From the IMG/VR virus record IMGVR_UViG_3300020472_000169, positions 1 to 23,542 of that record: a stretch of DNA of 23,542 nt. One strand, given 5' to 3'. Both the position numbers and the translations under genes were made by a program. Shown here one piece after another: positions 21,081-23,542 of the stretch (positions within the stretch are counted from its first letter, which is position 1; each line of letters opens with the position of its first letter). The notes below the pieces were generated by a model, which saw only the letters and a program-made list of their open reading frames with translations, did not search any database and was not told the DNA's origin. The DNA is from a virus.

Positions 21081-22564
21081 GATTTTCCTTTCTCGTTGTT
21101 ATGTTGACTCCATGCTATTTTATATGGTATATCACTATCAGCACCGAATTTCTTTTTTAACTTCTTAATCTGTTTCTCTCTACCAGGCGGTGCAACTTCT
21201 GGTAATTTCTCATCCATCAGATTAATGTATGTAGTTAGAAGGGTACTATACTTTTGAATTTCTAATGGATTAATACCCACATTTACTAACTTTCTCCATA
21301 TTGCTTGTGCAACATTTGAAGGTATTTTAAACTTAGATGTAAACTTTTTAATATTCTCTTTTGATTCTTTTACTGTCTCGCCTGGAGTAATTCTTTTACA
21401 TCTATCCGTAAGAGACTTAGTACCCCATTCTTTCTTATGAGAATCTTCTTTTTCTCCTGCACTCTTTCTATTTTCTCTCTGTACCTTCTCCCAAAGATTA
21501 CGATTCTTGAGAAAATTAATAGCTTCTGGTAACTTCTTCTTTTGAGTCTCCATAGACTCTACATCCTCTAACCATACCTTATGTAAGGTAAAATCTTCTT
21601 GTACTAAAGTAATGTAGTTTGTGCCTCGTTTAACAACTTCCCCTGTTACTCCTGTCTTAACATCTTTAACCCAATCCCCTATGTTATAGATTAGATTCTG
21701 GAAATATTGTTCCCTTATCAACTCCATATTGCTCATTTCAACAATAGGTTTGAAAGGTTTTAACTGTTCCTTAACATTCATTCCAAGACGGATGTCTTTG
21801 AATAACTTCTCACCATCCTTAAATGATGATGGTAAACCTAAAGTGAATGATTCGTAATCACCCGATGCGGCTGCAGCTCTCATCTTAGATGCTGACATTC
21901 CTGCAACTCCTTCTGCATCTGGATCACGTTCTCCTGCACTAACTATCTGTATATTATCATATTTATAAAAACCATGTCTGGAATCCACCCCATTATACTT
22001 ATTTAGCAAGGTTTCAAAGTCTTTAACTCTATCACTACCTACAACCATAACTAAATTATCATATTTACCATTCAATTCAGTTGCAATATCCATTGCATTT
22101 CGTAATTTTGGATTATCTTGCAATTTAAGTTGTCTGGCTTCCTTTGGAAACATCTTCTTAATATATGCAATCTTTTGTTTTGCAGTAAGAGGATTCTTCT
22201 TTGCATCTTGAGAATAACTAACAAACATCATTGCTTGTCCACTTTGTTGTTTAGCTGTCTGGACAATCTTCTGTAATAATTTTTGATGACCTACTGTTGG
22301 TGGATTCAGTCTACCAAAAGAGAATACAACAGTCTTTTGTTTTGCTTCTAAGAACTGTTCAAAACTCCTAACTTTCTTTTCGACTTCTTCAAAAGACAAA
22401 ATCTTTCCACGTTTATCCACCTTGATATTTTTAATACCAAACCTTCTTTCTAGATTTTTCTTTTTGTCCTTATCTGGTGTCATATGCCATATAGCATCCC
22501 AATAATGTTGCATTTGGGTCAACTTCTGTGATGTTGACATCATTCTTTCAGAAACTTTTTTCAT
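21077..22564 (-). CDS. Nucleotidyltransferase (NMN adenylyltransferase-like) with extra domains
   Basis: This 495-residue protein has four parts. Residues 1-66 are a charged N-terminal extension. SFEQFLEA (67-74) resembles the short tag that in many phages starts such enzymes. Residues 76-250 are a nucleotidyltransferase fold: TVVFSFGRLNPPTVGHQ with the TxGH form of the HxGH motif (T90 to H93), then VVGSDRV near 175-180, and GMSASKMR near 222-229, like the second motif of NMN adenylyltransferases. Residues about 294-336 look like a KOW/SH3-type domain (NIGDWVKDVKTGVTGEVV). The rest is helical and basic. The substrate may be NMN, linking it to NAD metabolism, but related folds use other nucleotides. 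It lies 5 bases after the basic 129-residue gene; no clear ribosome-binding site is seen, and starts at residues 8 or 9 are possible. Confidence 0.8.
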   Translation of the reverse strand: MKKVSERMMSTSQKLTQMQHYWDAIWHMTPDKDKKKNLERRFGIKNIKVDKRGKILSFEEVEKKVRSFEQFLEAKQKTVVFSFGRLNPPTVGHQKLLQKIVQTAKQQSGQAMMFVSYSQDAKKNPLTAKQKIAYIKKMFPKEARQLKLQDNPKLRNAMDIATELNGKYDNLVMVVGSDRVKDFETLLNKYNGVDSRHGFYKYDNIQIVSAGERDPDAEGVAGMSASKMRAAAASGDYESFTLGLPSSFKDGEKLFKDIRLGMNVKEQLKPFKPIVEMSNMELIREQYFQNLIYNIGDWVKDVKTGVTGEVVKRGTNYITLVQEDFTLHKVWLEDVESMETQKKKLPEAINFLKNRNLWEKVQRENRKSAGEKEDSHKKEWGTKSLTDRCKRITPGETVKESKENIKKFTSKFKIPSNVAQAIWRKLVNVGINPLEIQKYSTLLTTYINLMDEKLPEVAPPGREKQIKKLKKKFGADSDIPYKIAWSQHNNEKGKS

Positions 22565-22569
22565 TTAAT

Positions 22570-22959
22570 TTATTTTTTAGATGCTTTTGCAGCGATTGCA
22601 GCTGCTTTTGCAGCTCTATGTTTTTTAACCATCTGTTTTGCAGATTTTTTAACAAGTGCTTGAACTCTAGCACCCATAGTTTTCATTCTTTTATCAGTCT
22701 TTTTTTCTAAACCCGCTTTTTGACCAGCAGACATAGTTGATAAATCTTTACCCTTGCCTGCTATTTTTTGCATCATCATTTTTCTTACTGATTTTTGAGC
22801 CTTCTGTTTTGCTTTATCTTGAGATAATGCTCTCATTTTATTCATCTGTTTTTTCTTTTTAACAGATGATTTTTTAGACATCATCTTCATTCTGCGGCCT
22901 ACTGCCTTTCTTTGAGAAAGACTTAAAACCTCATCAAACATATCTTTAAAAGTTTTCAT
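22570..22959 (-). CDS. Very basic protein, candidate internal head protein
   Basis: This 129-residue protein starts MKTFKDMFDEV, a capsid-targeting-like tag with F-D-E at 8-10 (T4 prefers I or L at the first place). The rest is extremely rich in Lys, Arg, Ala and Met, for example AVGRRMKMMSKKSSVKKKKQ and the Ala/Lys tail KKHRAAKAAAIAAKASKK. No catalytic motif can exist in such a sequence that I recognise; it should bind DNA or RNA, or act inside the capsid as T4 internal proteins do. AAGG lies 8 bases before the ATG. Similar basic proteins are common in marine T4-like phages. Confidence 0.72.
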   Translation of the reverse strand: MKTFKDMFDEVLSLSQRKAVGRRMKMMSKKSSVKKKKQMNKMRALSQDKAKQKAQKSVRKMMMQKIAGKGKDLSTMSAGQKAGLEKKTDKRMKTMGARVQALVKKSAKQMVKKHRAAKAAAIAAKASKK

Positions 22960-22960
22960 A

Positions 22961-23542
22961 TTACTTACCTTGCATTAAAGATTTTACATGAGAAAACATT
23001 TTACTGAAAGTTTTTTTAACTTCTTCTTTCTTTTCACCTTTTTCTTCTTCATCATCAGACACATGAGCTGCATCTAATGCAGCGTAACAAGCTTTCTTCT
23101 CATCTCCTTCTAATTCAGAACATGACTTAACACCAAATTTTTTCATAACCTTTGCTCTAGCTGCTTGATACTTTTTCATATCACCTTGTGTTCCAGGCTC
23201 ATCTTTATCAGTATCTTCTTTTTTAACCTTTTGTTCTTCAACTGTAGGTTCTTCTTTTTTTCCTACAAGAACTTGTTTAACTGTATCTTCAAGTTTCATT
23301 GTTTCCTCGTTTCTGATTTTGTCGTAATAAGGGTTAATATTTTTATACATCCAATCCATATCAGATTTTGATGTATGTCCTTGTTTTTCATTACGTTTCA
23401 TAATATCTTGGACTTTTTTGACTTCAGATTTACTACCGAAAGCCTTTGCAAGAAGAAGATAGTTTTCTGTGTGTCGATTTTCATCTTCATTCTTATTATA
23501 TTGTTTTTTAAGTTGTTTAAGATTGACTGCTTCATCAATCTC
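22961..23542 (-). CDS. Charged protein, 5' end outside the window
   Basis: The frame is open from the right edge to TAA at 22961, giving at least 193 residues; an internal ATG at 23401 is not the true start because the upstream part reads as good protein (AVNLKQLKKQYNKNEDENRH, ENYLLLAKAFGSKSEVKKVQ). The middle has KSDMDWMYKNINPYYDKIR, a phrase I recall in marine T4-like phage proteins. Two cysteines lie in KFGVKSCSELEGDEKKACYA, and the end is highly acidic then basic (SDDEEEKGEKKEEVKKTF). Function unknown. The start and any targeting tag are beyond the window. Confidence 0.7.
   Translation of the reverse strand, partial: EIDEAVNLKQLKKQYNKNEDENRHTENYLLLAKAFGSKSEVKKVQDIMKRNEKQGHTSKSDMDWMYKNINPYYDKIRNEETMKLEDTVKQVLVGKKEEPTVEEQKVKKEDTDKDEPGTQGDMKKYQAARAKVMKKFGVKSCSELEGDEKKACYAALDAAHVSDDEEEKGEKKEEVKKTFSKMFSHVKSLMQGK

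Noticed and set aside
1-23542. tRNA genes, CRISPR arrays, insertion sequences, integrase or attachment sites
   Set aside because: None was recognised by eye on either strand; the gaps are too short or lack the needed structure.

Overview
The window is a fragment of an AT-rich genome of a T4-like contractile-tailed phage (myovirus), most like the marine T4-like phages of cyanobacteria and SAR11-type bacteria. The evidence is gene content and order: a gp26-type baseplate hub gene followed by a tape-measure gene; a gp33 (late-transcription coactivator) - gp59 (helicase loader) - gp32 (ssDNA-binding) block; a gp61 primase; a T4-type RNase H; PhoH; a SegE-like GIY-YIG protein; and several small conserved families typical of marine T4-like phages. 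No tRNA, CRISPR array, insertion sequence or host gene was seen. The host cannot be named from the sequence. No photosynthesis gene is present, and a vitamin-B12-dependent ribonucleotide reductase suggests a host with access to cobalamin.

Layout. Positions 1-4690 (+ strand) form a tail and baseplate module: an unidentified structural-module protein, a tail-tube-like baseplate protein (gp48/gp54 type), gp26, and a tail tape-measure protein. The gp26 reading frame appears to be extended by a -1 frameshift at a run of eight T, giving a long tail-assembly-chaperone-like product just before the tape-measure gene. Everything from 4696 to the right end is on the - strand, so the two blocks converge with only 5 bp between stop codons.

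The - strand, read in transcription order from the right, has these parts. First (23542-20158) are auxiliary proteins, several with a short N-terminal tag resembling T4 capsid-targeting sequences: a very basic protein, a nucleotidyltransferase with a KOW-like domain, and a HAD phosphatase. Next (20124-18488) are two virion structural proteins separated by a strong GC hairpin. Then comes a run of small conserved proteins (18458-16206), the gp61 primase translationally coupled to class II ribonucleotide reductase, a tiny zinc-ribbon protein and a SegE-like GIY-YIG protein. These are followed by an early-promoter operon ending in RNase H and a conserved family (12514-10341), and a lysis-type cassette with SleB hydrolase, PhoH and M15 peptidase (10131-7334). 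Last are a Cas4/RecB-like exonuclease and the gp33-gp59-gp32 replication and late-transcription block.

Two promoter classes can be read directly. Two near-consensus sigma70 promoters (-35 TTGACA/T, 17-bp spacer, TATACT/TATAAT) share an extended upstream motif and lie before the 91-aa gene and gp33. Four T4-type late boxes (TATAAATA or CATAAATA on the - strand) lie before gp32, the lysis cassette, the SegE-like gene and a structural gene; three of the four overlap the last codons of the preceding gene. This matches early expression of replication genes and late expression of lysis and virion genes, with gp33 as the coactivator that would use the late boxes.
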